Shown one piece after another: positions 52,625 through 63,113 of a stretch of 64,000 nucleotides of DNA. The DNA is from Thermodesulfobacteriota bacterium (GTDB lineage Bacteria > Thermosulfidibacterota > Thermosulfidibacteria > Thermosulfidibacterales > B14-G1): the NCBI GenBank assembly GCA_024274915.1, contig JAJSAC010000012.1, positions 1 to 64,000 of the forward strand, written 5' to 3'. Within the stretch, counting starts at the first letter, position 1; the number at the start of each line of letters is the position of its first letter. The position numbers and the translations under genes were made by a program. The notes below the pieces were generated by a model, which did no database searches, was not told the origin of the DNA, and worked only from the letters and a program-made list of their open reading frames with translations.

Positions 52625-53314
52625 ATGAAAACCGCAAAAAAGGCCCTACCCCTTTTTCTGGCCCTAGCCCTATTCTCCTGCATGGCCTATTCCCCGAAAC
52701 CCCATCCTTACCCACCCCCTCCCCCCTGGAAAGCCCATGTCTCCCCCCTCTTGCTCTATCCCAGCCTAGTCCATCTCCACAAAACCCAACGGGAAAAGGC
52801 AGTCCACCTCTACAACCTCACCAGACACACCCTCCACGTAGAGGTGAAGTCCCTCTGCAAGAGACTGAAACTCGACAGCCCCCGGTCCTTAACCCTGCCA
52901 CCCATGGGCTCGGTGCCCCTGGTCTTCCATTACGCCAAAAAGCCTAGGAAACGCCTGTGCAATATGAAGATTAAAGGGCAGGGAAGAATGGCCCACAGGG
53001 TGGAAATTCTAAAGGTAGCGTGGAAGGTGGGCAAATCTCCCCAGGAGAAAGACAAAAGAGTGATCACCCTGCCCTCCCTCCTCAGAAGTGACGACCCATG
53101 GCTGTGGCTGGTGAATCCCCACAAACACCAGGCCAAAGTGGACCTAAGCCCCCCCTGGGGACTCAGGATTCACCCCGACAAGGTGAAGATACCCCCCTAT
53201 AGGGTCAAAAGGGTGAAGCTGGTGTGGCAACCCTACGGTAGCAGTGGCTCCCTGTATCTGAAAGTCAAAACCAGAGACCGGAAATATCACTTGAAGGTGG
53301 ATGTCCTGCGATAA
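52625..53314 (+). CDS. basic lipoprotein of unknown function
   Basis: 229 residues. A lipoprotein signal (LFLALALFSC) puts the modified cysteine near residue 19, followed by a Pro-rich linker (HPYPPPPPW). The mature part is Lys/Arg-rich and looks like two beta-sandwich repeats (LYNLTRHTLHVEVKSLC, LPPMGSVPLVFHYAKK; NPHKHQAKVDLSPPWG, IPPYRVKRVKLVW), similar in style to MSP/Ig-like folds. No family is recognised. It starts 1 nt after the stop of the preceding gene. Confidence 0.75.
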   Translation: MKTAKKALPLFLALALFSCMAYSPKPHPYPPPPPWKAHVSPLLLYPSLVHLHKTQREKAVHLYNLTRHTLHVEVKSLCKRLKLDSPRSLTLPPMGSVPLVFHYAKKPRKRLCNMKIKGQGRMAHRVEILKVAWKVGKSPQEKDKRVITLPSLLRSDDPWLWLVNPHKHQAKVDLSPPWGLRIHPDKVKIPPYRVKRVKLVWQPYGSSGSLYLKVKTRDRKYHLKVDVLR

Positions 53315-53321
53315 TCCTTAA

Positions 53322-53363
53322 GGATAGGGGCCCACTACCCTTAGAAGGAAAGGGCCCCTATCC
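53322..53363. terminator. bidirectional hairpin between convergent genes
   Basis: GGATAGGGGCCC (53322-53333) and GGGCCCCTATCC (53352-53363) are a perfect 12-bp stem with an 18-nt loop, just after the plus-strand lipoprotein gene. The right arm includes the last codons of the opposing exonuclease gene. No T-run is present. Confidence 0.6.
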
Positions 53364-54230
53364 GCCTACAGCCCCATCCTGAATAGGTCTAATGTAAGTA
53401 ATCCGATCTATGCGGAAGGTCTTCACACGGCCCTCGGGGGTACACAGGGCCTTGAGGTAGTGGACCTTACCGGTGGAGAAGAGGGCCAAGGGAGAAATAC
53501 ACCGCCGACCTTGGACATCTCCACCGTCATAGAAGATCTCCAAGGCCTTCCCCTCCCTCACCGCAAGAAGGAGCCTCTCCACCCGGCTGTCTCTCCTACC
53601 CACCTCGTCCCAACGGGCCTGGTAGCGGAGCATGGAGTCAGGTGGACCAAAGAGGGAAAAGAGCTCAGATACCCTATCATAGGGCCCCAACCCCAACTTT
53701 TTCATCATACCTGTGAATATGTAGGCCGTATGCTTGGCATCGGCTAAAGCCCTATGGCAGCCCTTAAAAGGACTCCTCCACACATGGATAAGGTACGAGA
53801 GGCTGTGGTCAGCCACCTCAGGAAAATGGCGGCGGGATATGCGACGGGTGTCCAGCACAGGATTATCCAACAGAGATATACCTCTGCGCTGGAAGTTTAT
53901 GGAAAGTACCTTGAGATCAAAAGAGGCGTTATGGGCCACCAAGATACTTCCTTTCACAAAATCTTTAAACCTGTGGGCCACCACACTAAAGGGGGGGGCA
54001 TGGCGAACCATAGTATTGTCTATTCCGTGGATCCTCACCACCTTTTCAGGAATTGACACGGGGGGCTTTACCAGACTTACGAAGGTGTCCACCATCCTCC
54101 CATCCCGTATCTTAGCCGCCCCTAGCTCCACCACATGGGACAAGGGTGAGAGCCCCGTAGTCTCCGTGTCAAAGACCACTATGGGCACATCTTTTATGAG
54201 CAGAGACTCCAACAGCCTCCTCCTTTCCAT
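53358..54230 (-). CDS. DnaQ-like 3'-5' exonuclease fused to a WYL domain
   Basis: 290 residues. Residues 15-180 are a DEDDh exonuclease: FDTETTG, LVAHNASFDLKVL and the HRALADAKHT block with its His and Asp. After a linker, residues 220-285 match a WYL domain (VREGKALEIFYDGG, SPLALFSTGKVHYLKALC, FRIDRITYIRP). WYL domains sense ligands, often nucleic acids or nucleotides, in regulators of phage defence and DNA damage. A fused exonuclease could be ligand-controlled. No HTH is present. A mobile element lies just upstream of the gene. Confidence 0.85.
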   Translation of the reverse strand: MERRRLLESLLIKDVPIVVFDTETTGLSPLSHVVELGAAKIRDGRMVDTFVSLVKPPVSIPEKVVRIHGIDNTMVRHAPPFSVVAHRFKDFVKGSILVAHNASFDLKVLSINFQRRGISLLDNPVLDTRRISRRHFPEVADHSLSYLIHVWRSPFKGCHRALADAKHTAYIFTGMMKKLGLGPYDRVSELFSLFGPPDSMLRYQARWDEVGRRDSRVERLLLAVREGKALEIFYDGGDVQGRRCISPLALFSTGKVHYLKALCTPEGRVKTFRIDRITYIRPIQDGAVGG

Positions 54231-54285
54231 ATATCCCCACCAGTACCATACTCCCCTATCTCCCGGTGATTCAAGGGAAGAATAC

Positions 54286-54500
54286 CAGGACTTCCCCCAG
54301 TTCTACCCTCAGATGGCAGGGCGGGGCGTTCCGAGCGCAGAGATGATAGCTCATAGCTCGTAGTTCATGGTTCATAGCTCACAGTTGCTATCAGCCATGG
54401 GCAAGGGAGGAATGCCCCGCCCTTTCACTTATCTGAAAGGTAAAGTCTAGGATTCTGAACGCCATACCTTCACCAAGAAGGGATTTTTGGGGGAAGTCCA
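54286..54500. mobile_element. non-autonomous insertion element (MITE-like), copy 2, intergenic
   Basis: 215 bp with the same 12-bp ends as copy 1 (GGACTTCCCCCA at 54288-54299, TGGGGGAAGTCC at 54488-54499) and flanking 9-bp repeats GAAGAATAC (54277-54285 and 54501-54509). Its middle matches copy 1 over most of its length, from the GGCGTTCCGA region through the TCATAGCTC runs to GGAATGCCCCGCCCTTTCACT, but lacks about 25 bp of the short-repeat section. AGGGCGGGGC / GCCCCGCCCT gives a strong inner hairpin. Confidence 0.9.
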
Positions 54501-54522
54501 GAAGAATACAGAAATTCACTCC

Positions 54523-55080
54523 TCAACCTGGCACTCCATTGTTATTCACTAGCTCCAGGACCTGGATAAGACGAGATATGGTATGATGGGGCTTGGGCAG
54601 GTGACTCGGATATCCCTTCCCCTCTGGGTCATAATGCACAGCACCCATGCCCACCCTCAAAGCACCTAACACATCGGCCTCCGGGGTGTCCCCCACGTGA
54701 AGGGCGGCCTCGGGCTTCACACCCATATGATAAAGGGCCATACGAAAGATCTCTGGCCTAGGCTTTCTAAACCTCACCTCTGAAGAGAAGAGTAGCACTT
54801 TAAATTTGGGATAGACCCCGTAGTGTTTAAGCAAAGCGCGCTCGATCTGTCCATGAATGGTATTGGAGATAATGGCCAGCTTCACCCCCCGCCTCTCCAA
54901 CTCCCCCAGAGTTTCCATAGCCCCAGGCAGTGGACCGGGCAACCTCTCAAAAACCGCCTTTACGTAAGCCTTTTCCAAAACGTCCAACGGGGCATTCCCC
55001 ACCCCCAGATAGGCCACAGTCCGTCTGATCACCTCGTCCAGGGGCACCTCTAAGCCCGATGTCTCCCTCTCCAAGTTCAT
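54523..55080 (-). pseudogene. HAD-superfamily hydrolase, part after an in-frame stop
   Basis: This part holds the HAD cap helices and motifs II (AIISNTIHG), III (FRKPRPEIF) and IV (LHVGDTPEADVLGAL). It begins at an ATG that follows directly on the TAA at 55083-55081, in the same frame as the upstream part, so a single stop codon divides the gene. Reinitiation at TAA-ATG could make this fragment, but without motif I it would lack the nucleophile. Joined, the protein would have about 246 residues. Confidence 0.85.
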
Positions 55081-55263
55081 TTACACCACCACTTCATAAA
55101 AGGCCTCCTCCACCTTCTCGGGAGGCACCCCTAATACTTGGGAAAAAGATTTAACCCGGAGTCTTCTCACCTCTTCCAATTCCTGAGGCGACAGAAAACC
55201 AAAGAGGGTCTCCCAGAAATCGAAAGTGACCGCCTCTATCCCACCCACTCTCTTCCCTCCCAC
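55081..55263 (-). pseudogene. HAD-superfamily hydrolase, part before an in-frame stop
   Basis: 60 codons ending in TAA. It carries motif I as AVTFDFWETLFG, with the nucleophile aspartate of the family's FDFW(x)TL variant, and the start of the cap domain. The next codon after the stop is the ATG of the second part. The stop could be a true mutation, an assembly error, or a rare recoding site. The start codon at 55263 lies 6 nt after the LysE stop, so the order is lysE then HAD. Confidence 0.8.
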
Positions 55264-55269
55264 ACCATC

Positions 55270-55902
55270 TCATCTAACCCCCACAGAAAAGAAATAAAAA
55301 CCAAAAACCAAGAGGACCAAGGCACAACCCTTTAGAAGCCACGAATAGGTCTTGGCCCCCATAAACCTCCTCCCCGAAGCCACCAGACCGGAAACCAGAG
55401 AGTACCATGCCAGGTCTGCCATGATGTGCCCCACATAGAAAACCAGCACCCCCCTCCACCCCTCCTTCAAGGCAATAGTGAGATATGCCAAACCGATGGT
55501 GGCCCACCAGAGGAACCAGTATGGATTAGAAAGGCTGGTTAGCACACCCTTCACGGGCAAATCCCTCCATCCGACATCGCTGGCTTCCTTGTCTCCGGGA
55601 GAAAAGGGCACCAAAGAGTCCCTATAAGTCTGCCAAGCCAACCAAAGCAAGACCCCCCCTCCCCCCAGCCCCAAAATTCTAGCAGCCAAAGGTCCCCTGA
55701 GAGCCTCCCCAAGGCCCAACACTACCGCCACCACCACGGGGATCTCCAAGATGGCATGGCCCAGGACAATGAGGGGACCTACCTTGAAGCCCCTTCTGGC
55801 TGACTCTGCCAGGGTGATGGTGAGAACGGGACCCGGGGAAGCCGCCCCCGAAAAGGCCACCAAAAAGGAACCCACAGCTATAACAGTCAATCCCTCCACC
55901 AT
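55270..55902 (-). CDS. LysE-family amino acid/metabolite exporter
   Basis: 210 residues with about six membrane helices and the family's N-terminal FLVAFSGAASPGPVLTITLAESARRGF block, plus the NPYWFLWWATIG region of helix 4. LysE/RhtB proteins export amino acids such as lysine, threonine or homoserine; the substrate is unknown. The ATG at 55902 has GAGGG upstream and is preferred to a TTG at 55911. The HAD gene follows. Confidence 0.9.
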   Translation of the reverse strand: MVEGLTVIAVGSFLVAFSGAASPGPVLTITLAESARRGFKVGPLIVLGHAILEIPVVVAVVLGLGEALRGPLAARILGLGGGGVLLWLAWQTYRDSLVPFSPGDKEASDVGWRDLPVKGVLTSLSNPYWFLWWATIGLAYLTIALKEGWRGVLVFYVGHIMADLAWYSLVSGLVASGRRFMGAKTYSWLLKGCALVLLVFGFYFFSVGVR

Positions 55903-56017
55903 ATCCCTCAAAAAAACCTAAGCTCAGATTTCTACCAGATGGAAAAGGGGGAAACCAGAGGCCTACAAAAAAACCACGCTAAGGAACGATACAACTAATA
56001 AAATCTGTTTTTGTTTA

Positions 56018-56046
56018 TTGATATTTACAACAACTTGTTCTATCAT
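56018..56046 (+). promoter_or_regulatory. promoter of the diguanylate cyclase operon
   Basis: TTGATA at 56018-56023, 17 bp, TATCAT at 56041-56046, in an A+T-rich stretch, 26 nt before the ATG. Confidence 0.7.
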
Positions 56047-56072
56047 GTTTCTAACAGACAGAAGGAACAAAT

Positions 56073-57473
56073 ATGAAAACCTTATCGAGAGAAACCAAAC
56101 GCAATATCAAAAAATCCCGGCCCTATCCCATCCGGAGCAGCTTCTCCTCAACCCTTTACGTCCTTTGGGCCATCCTTCTAGCCCTGGGGGCCCCCCTGGG
56201 ATGGCTCATCATGGAAAGAGCTCTAAATCTCACTGCACCATCCCCCTACAGGGACGTACTCTACACCTACATCACCCTGGGTACAGCCCTGGCATTCGCC
56301 ATCTTTGCGGGCATCACTATGACCCGGATGGAGAGAGAAAAGAAACTCATCCATGAACTCTCAAGATCCCAGGCAGAGTTGGAAAAAAAGGAAGAAATAG
56401 CCTACCACGAGTTGGAAATCACCAAGGAGAGAATGCTCAAGATCAGCCAGCTGGGAGCACTAATAGGCCAGTCCACCAAGGAAGAAGAGGTCTACTATAA
56501 ACTGGCCCACGCTGCCCACGTGGCCCTCAACTTCGACAGGGTTATGGTGTACAAGAGAAAGGCAGAAGGGCTAGTCATTGTGGAAGCCCGGGGGATAAAG
56601 ATGAAGAACAAGGAGGAGGAAAAGGCCTTAGAAAACCTGACCATACCCTGCTCCCCAGATGCAGGGGCAGTGGGAATAGCGTGCCAGGAGAACCGGGCCC
56701 TGATCTTTGCTTCGGAAGATTTCATCCCTCCCAAATACCGTCTAAAACCCCCTTTTGATCAAATCAGGGCCATCCGCTCCCGATCCTTCCTCCTGGTGCC
56801 TGTGAAGATAGAAAGGGAGAGATACGCCAGGGCCATCGTAGCCGCCGACAGAAAATATAAAAGGACTGATGTCACCAGCGACGACTTGGTCTCTTTGGAG
56901 ATCCTGGCCGACATAGCTGGCACCACCCTGGCCCGTCTGAAGGTAGAAAAAAAGCTGGAGGTCCTAGCCACCACCGATGGCCTCACCGGTATCCTAAACC
57001 GCCGCACATGGATGGAAATGGCTGAGAAAGAACTCTCTAGAGCCCTAAGATATAGATATCCCTTCTCAATAATTATGTTAGACATAGACGATTTCAAGAC
57101 AGTCAACGACACTTGGGGGCACCAGGCGGGAGACAAGGTACTACAAACCATTGGATCCATTCTGAGAAAGAATTCCAGGAAGGTAGATCTACCGGGAAGA
57201 TACGGCGGAGAGGAGTTCGTTGTACTCCTTCCCCACACAGAGGGCGAAGTGGCTCTCTCGGTGGCTGAAAGGATGCGGCAAGCCATAGAAATAGCCAATA
57301 TGGAGATTTCCCAGGAGGTCACTGCAACCTTCGGGGTGTCATGGTTCAACCCCGAGACACCGGACTCCACCCTAGATCAAATTCTCCTCAGAGCGGACAA
57401 GGCCCTTTACCAAGGGAAACATATGGGTAAAAATAGAGTGGTAGCCAGCTGGGATATTTCCACGGGAGGGTGA
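56073..57473 (+). CDS. membrane diguanylate cyclase (GAF-GGDEF)
   Basis: 466 residues: two membrane helices (about 29-49 and 66-85), a coiled-coil linker, a GAF-like sensor (about 130-285) and a GGDEF domain. The active site is RYGGEEFV, which is catalytically competent, and an inhibitory site RKVD lies five residues before it. It should make cyclic di-GMP from GTP under feedback control. It heads an operon with the PK_C-like protein, nadM, cinA and thpR, an unexpected mix of signalling and NAD metabolism. Confidence 0.93.
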   Translation: MKTLSRETKRNIKKSRPYPIRSSFSSTLYVLWAILLALGAPLGWLIMERALNLTAPSPYRDVLYTYITLGTALAFAIFAGITMTRMEREKKLIHELSRSQAELEKKEEIAYHELEITKERMLKISQLGALIGQSTKEEEVYYKLAHAAHVALNFDRVMVYKRKAEGLVIVEARGIKMKNKEEEKALENLTIPCSPDAGAVGIACQENRALIFASEDFIPPKYRLKPPFDQIRAIRSRSFLLVPVKIERERYARAIVAADRKYKRTDVTSDDLVSLEILADIAGTTLARLKVEKKLEVLATTDGLTGILNRRTWMEMAEKELSRALRYRYPFSIIMLDIDDFKTVNDTWGHQAGDKVLQTIGSILRKNSRKVDLPGRYGGEEFVVLLPHTEGEVALSVAERMRQAIEIANMEISQEVTATFGVSWFNPETPDSTLDQILLRADKALYQGKHMGKNRVVASWDISTGG

Positions 57474-57474
57474 G

Positions 57475-58041
57475 ATGAAGAAGAAAAGGGTGAGTTTCCC
57501 CACGGGAGGCCCCCAGAACACCGAGAAGACCTTGGAGGTGGCCAGGGCCGTGGCCCTCGAAAAGGGTATATCCCACGTGGTGGTGGCCTCCACCCGGGGA
57601 GAAACGGGCCTGAAAGCTGCACGGATCTTCAAGGGCACTGGCATCAAGGTGATCGTGGTGACCCACAACACAGGTTTCAAAGAGCCTGGTGAACAGGAGA
57701 TGGACCCCGCTGTGAAGGAAGATCTGGAGAGGGAAGGGGTCACCGTCTACACGGGCACTATGGTCCTGCGGAACCTGGGCACAGCCATAAGGGATCTGCA
57801 AGGCTACTCCCAACAAGACCTTGTGGCTAACACCCTAAGGATACTGGGAGAAGGGGTAAAGGTCTGCGCCGAGATGGCCGCCATGGTGTGCGACGCGGGA
57901 CTGGTTCCGCCCCAGGAGATCATAACTGTAGCGGGCACCCGAACAGGAGCCGACACGGCGGCGATCATTCTGGCCCAGCCTTCAAACCGTTTCTTTAAGA
58001 TGAAAATCCGAGAACTCCTGGCCAAGCCCTGGGACTGGTAG
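57475..58041 (+). CDS. stand-alone pyruvate kinase C-domain-like protein
   Basis: 188 residues with the fold of the pyruvate kinase alpha/beta (C-terminal) domain: [41 protein letters not shown] at the start, where TRGETGLKA stands for the GxTAR phosphate-binding loop, and [17 protein letters not shown] at the end. Such isolated domains occur in archaea and anaerobes; their role is unknown. It starts 1 nt after the cyclase stop. A link to the interrupted pyk at 28-30 kb is possible but nothing proves it; it is not a copy of the missing domain. Confidence 0.85.
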   Translation: MKKKRVSFPTGGPQNTEKTLEVARAVALEKGISHVVVASTRGETGLKAARIFKGTGIKVIVVTHNTGFKEPGEQEMDPAVKEDLEREGVTVYTGTMVLRNLGTAIRDLQGYSQQDLVANTLRILGEGVKVCAEMAAMVCDAGLVPPQEIITVAGTRTGADTAAIILAQPSNRFFKMKIRELLAKPWDW

Positions 58042-58043
58042 CC

Positions 58044-58577
58044 ATGAAACGAGCCCTCCTCATGGGCAGATTTCAGCCTTTCCACCTGGGACACCTCCAG
58101 GTGGTGCGCGATATCCTTGAGGAGTTCCCCCAACTCATCGTGGCTGTGGGCTCCGCCACCTTTAACTATCTGGAAAAGAGCCCTTTCACGGCAGGGGAAA
58201 GGATCTGGATGATCCACGAGGCCCTGGCGGAGGCTGGCCTGGACATGAGCAGAGTCTACATCACCGCCTATCCCAACATAGAGAACAACGCGGCCTGGGC
58301 CGCCCATCTCCAATCCCTCCTTCCCCCCTTCCAAGTGGCCTTCACGGGTAACGCCCTGCCCCATATCCTTCTCAAAGAGGCGGGCATTGAAGTGAGGCCC
58401 TTGGAGATGATCAACCGAGAACTCTACTGCGCTTCCGAAATCCGTCGTCGCATGCTGGAGGAAGAAGACTGGGAATCTCTAGTACCCCCTGCCGTGGCCA
58501 GAATCATAAATACCATCGGAGGAGTTGAAAGACTCAAATTCATTGTGAAAGGCGAGTCGGATCCCCTCCACTGGTAG
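58044..58577 (+). CDS. nadM: nicotinamide-nucleotide adenylyltransferase, archaeal (NadM) type
   Basis: 177 residues. The nucleotidyltransferase HxGH motif is in [14 protein letters not shown] at residues 9-22, and a short C-terminus has the archaeal-type SEIRRRM segment instead of the bacterial NadD ISSTxIR form. It joins NMN and ATP to give NAD. NadM is typical of archaea, with scattered bacterial examples. The next gene, cinA, encodes an NMN deamidase family protein, so the two fit NAD salvage. Confidence 0.9.
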   Translation: MKRALLMGRFQPFHLGHLQVVRDILEEFPQLIVAVGSATFNYLEKSPFTAGERIWMIHEALAEAGLDMSRVYITAYPNIENNAAWAAHLQSLLPPFQVAFTGNALPHILLKEAGIEVRPLEMINRELYCASEIRRRMLEEEDWESLVPPAVARIINTIGGVERLKFIVKGESDPLHW

Positions 58578-58587
58578 GAGACAGAAC

Positions 58588-58926
58588 ATGACAGGAGCGG
58601 TTGTCACCGTGGGCGACGAACTGGTCCAAGGACTAGTCTTGGATACCAACGCACCTTACCTGGAAGAAAAACTGCTGGAGCTGGGTTTTCAGCCCCGTCT
58701 ATCAGCAAGCGTCAAAGACAACCAGGAAGACCTTTGCCAGATCCTGGGGCTGGCCACCCTAAAAGCCCGGGTGATTCTGGTATGCGGAGGGTTGGGGCCC
58801 ACGGAGGACGATCTCACCCGGGAGGCCATTGCCCATTTTTGCAACGCTCCCCTAGAGTTTCACGAGGGGGCCTGGAAGTGGATCCAAGACAGGCTGGCCG
58901 CCAGGGGACGCTCCCCCCTCCCCTAA
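58588..58926 (+). pseudogene. cinA: CinA family protein, N-terminal part before an in-frame stop
   Basis: 112 residues of the molybdopterin-binding-like (MoCF) domain: AVVTVGDELVQGLVLDTNAPYLEEKL and VCGGLGPTEDDLTREAIA. It ends at TAA (58924-58926). Reading on in the same frame gives HQRQAYFPKGATLFPNRVGTA, which fits the family's P-E-N-x-x-Q-A-x-x-P pattern, so the TAA replaces what is usually a Glu. GGAGACAG precedes the ATG. Confidence 0.87.
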
Positions 58927-58977
58927 CATCAACGACAAGCATACTTTCCCAAAGGCGCCACCCTATTCCCCAACAGG

Positions 58978-59808
58978 GTGGGAACGGCCTGGGGGTTCGC
59001 CGTTAACTACGAAGACCGGTGGATAATAGCCCTACCAGGGGTGCCCAGGGAACTCAGGGCCCTTACGGAAGGGGCAGTGATCCACTTCCTCAAAGACCGG
59101 TTTCCTCAAACCACCTCCCAAGAACTGCGCGTTCTTAAAACTTTTGGGCTGAAAGAATCTGAAGTGAATGCCCTCCTCAAAGACATACTGAAGGCCCATC
59201 CCAGCACGGGCCTCATGGTGAGGGATCATGGCGAAGTCCACGTTCGCCTCTGCGGTCCTCCCAAAGAGGTGAATGACTTGGCCAAAGAGGCGAAAAAGAG
59301 ACTGGGCTACTACCTTTACGGAGAAGGTGAAGATACCCTGGAGAAGGTGGTAGGCCACCTTCTGAAAGAGAAGGGCCTCACCGTCTCCACTGCCGAGTCC
59401 TGCACGGGGGGGATGCTGGCCCACACCATCACCAACGTGCCTGGAAGCTCTGACTACTTTTGGGGCGGCTTCATAACTTACACCGACGATATCAAGCATA
59501 AACTCCTGGGGGTGCCCCTAGAGGTACTGAAACATCATACCGCTATCAGCCCAGAAACGGCCCAGTGCATGGTGGAAGGGCTGGTGAAGCGAACAGGAAC
59601 AGACGTGGGGATCTCAGTAACGGGTATAGCGGGTCCCACTGGGGGTTCAACGGAGAAACCTGTAGGCCTGGTCTACATAGGCTACCATTTTCCCCAGGGG
59701 ACGGAGGTGGTAGAGTACCGTTTTCAAGCTGACAGGCCGGGAGTTAAAACCTTGGCCGTCAAGTCTGCCCTAGACCACGTGAGAAAAGTTCTGTCCAGAC
59801 GAGGGTAA
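58978..59808 (+). pseudogene. cinA: CinA family protein, C-terminal part after an in-frame stop
   Basis: It holds the rest of the N-terminal domain (IALPGVPRELRAL) and the full C-terminal nicotinamide mononucleotide deamidase domain (STAESCTGGMLAHTITNVPGSSDYFWGGFITY, SVTGIAGPTGGSTEKPVGLVYIG). True coding starts at 58927 in frame; the GTG at 58978 is the first start in this piece but has no strong ribosome binding site. The PncC-like domain is intact, so a shorter protein could still be active if made. The full gene would be about 406 codons. Confidence 0.87.
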
Positions 59809-59809
59809 A

Positions 59810-60388
59810 ATGCGTGCCTTCATAGCCCTGGAACTCTCACACCAGCTCCGGGAAGCCTTGAGGAAGCTTGTCAACGACCTGAAAACCCGGAACATAAAGG
59901 GAAAATGGGTACCCCCCGAAAACATCCATCTCACCCTCAGGTTCCTGGGTAACATAGAAGAGAGCCAGGCAGAGGCCATTGGACATCTCTTAGAAGATGT
60001 GGCCAGGGGAAATAAATCCTTCCGGATTTCCCTGGAAGGTCTCGGGGCTTTCCCTTATACCACCCGTCCAAGGGTCCTCTGGGTAGGTGTAAAAGAAGGG
60101 ACCCATACCCTCCAGAAGATCTACCAAATCGTGGAAAAGGGGTTGGTTCAGCTGGGACTCCCCCCAGACGACAAGCCCTTCAAACCCCACCTCACCATAG
60201 CCAGATTCAAGTACCCTTCCCTGGAGATGAGGCAGAGAGTCCACAGAACCTGTCAGGAAATGAGAGAAACAAAGTGGGGAGAGATGGAAGTAGAGTCCAT
60301 CATTCTCTTCGAAAGCATCCTATCACCCCAGGGAGCCCGCTACCGGAAGGTGAAGGAGGTCCTCTTCCATAAAGAAACTCCTACCTGA
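59810..60388 (+). CDS. thpR: RNA 2',3'-cyclic phosphodiesterase
   Basis: 192 residues, the LigT/ThpR branch of 2H phosphoesterases with both catalytic motifs: IHLTLRFLG near residue 43 and PHLTIARFK near residue 126. It opens RNA 2',3'-cyclic phosphates. The ATG at 59810 follows the cinA stop by 1 nt. thpR next to cinA is a common arrangement (cinA-thpR-recA in many genomes); recA is absent here. Confidence 0.95.
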   Translation: MRAFIALELSHQLREALRKLVNDLKTRNIKGKWVPPENIHLTLRFLGNIEESQAEAIGHLLEDVARGNKSFRISLEGLGAFPYTTRPRVLWVGVKEGTHTLQKIYQIVEKGLVQLGLPPDDKPFKPHLTIARFKYPSLEMRQRVHRTCQEMRETKWGEMEVESIILFESILSPQGARYRKVKEVLFHKETPT

Positions 60389-60405
60389 TTTGTCAGGTCC
60401 ATGGA

Positions 60406-60441
60406 AAAAGGCCGGGGCCTCTTGAGAGGTCCCGGCCTTTT
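60406..60441. terminator. bidirectional intrinsic terminator
   Basis: 16-nt arms (60406-60421 and 60426-60441) pair with one G-T contact over a TTGA loop, with T-runs on both strands. It serves thpR on the plus strand and hppA on the minus strand. Confidence 0.92.
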
Positions 60442-60461
60442 ATTCCCTCCAAGTCCACTCC

Positions 60462-62450
<1,989 letters not shown>

Positions 62451-62451
62451 C

Positions 62452-63105
62452 TCAACCCTCCTTTAAAGATTTTTTCATATCTTCCGCTCCCTCTCCCTCC
62501 CTGAGTTCACTTTCACTATCACCTCCTCCCAATTCACTCTTTTTCTTGTTGACGAGATTCATAGCTCTATCCAAACCTTTTCTCAAGACCGTCTCCACAG
62601 CATCGGCTGCCGAGCGAAGGACAACCACCAGACCTTCCTCCTCTCGAGGAGAAAAGGGGGACAAGAGGAAATCCACGATAGCATCGTGATCGTGCTCTCT
62701 ACCGGGGGGCCTGCCCACCCCTATCCTCAGCCTGGCGAATTCTCCTGTACCCGTCTCCTCCATAATGGAACGGAGTCCCTTATGTCCCCCCGAACCACCC
62801 CCGAACTTGAGTCTCACCACACCAAAGGGCAGGTCTATATCATCGTGGATAATGAGCATCTCGCGGAGGGGAAAGCCCAGGTCTACCCAGGCCTTAACCG
62901 CCTTCCCCGATTCGTTCATGTATGTCTGGGGCTTTACGAGATAGACTCCGTCTGACGAAGCACCATAAAAGGACTGGCAACCGCGGTCCCTCAACTCCAC
63001 CCCCCATCTCCTCGCCAGCAGATCTACCACCATAAAACCAACATTATGCCTGGTGAAGAGGTACCTATTTCCCGGATTGCCTAGCCCCACCACCAGCTTA
63101 ATCAT
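62452..63105 (-). CDS. pth: peptidyl-tRNA hydrolase
   Basis: 217 residues. [25 protein letters not shown] at the N-terminus holds the catalytic His, with [13 protein letters not shown] and [10 protein letters not shown] following. The C-terminus has an extra charged tail of about 30 residues. It recycles stalled peptidyl-tRNAs. The order prs-rplY-pth is the common bacterial one. Confidence 0.97.
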   Translation of the reverse strand: MIKLVVGLGNPGNRYLFTRHNVGFMVVDLLARRWGVELRDRGCQSFYGASSDGVYLVKPQTYMNESGKAVKAWVDLGFPLREMLIIHDDIDLPFGVVRLKFGGGSGGHKGLRSIMEETGTGEFARLRIGVGRPPGREHDHDAIVDFLLSPFSPREEEGLVVVLRSAADAVETVLRKGLDRAMNLVNKKKSELGGGDSESELREGEGAEDMKKSLKEG

Positions 63106-63113
63106 TTAATACC

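Noticed and set aside
54523-59808. Genome-wide reassignment of TAA as a sense codon
   Set aside because: Many intact genes in the window end normally in TAA (the acyl-CoA dehydrogenase at 5326-6471, CoA-transferase subunit A, recJ), and a normal RF1 gene is present. The two in-frame TAA codons are local events.
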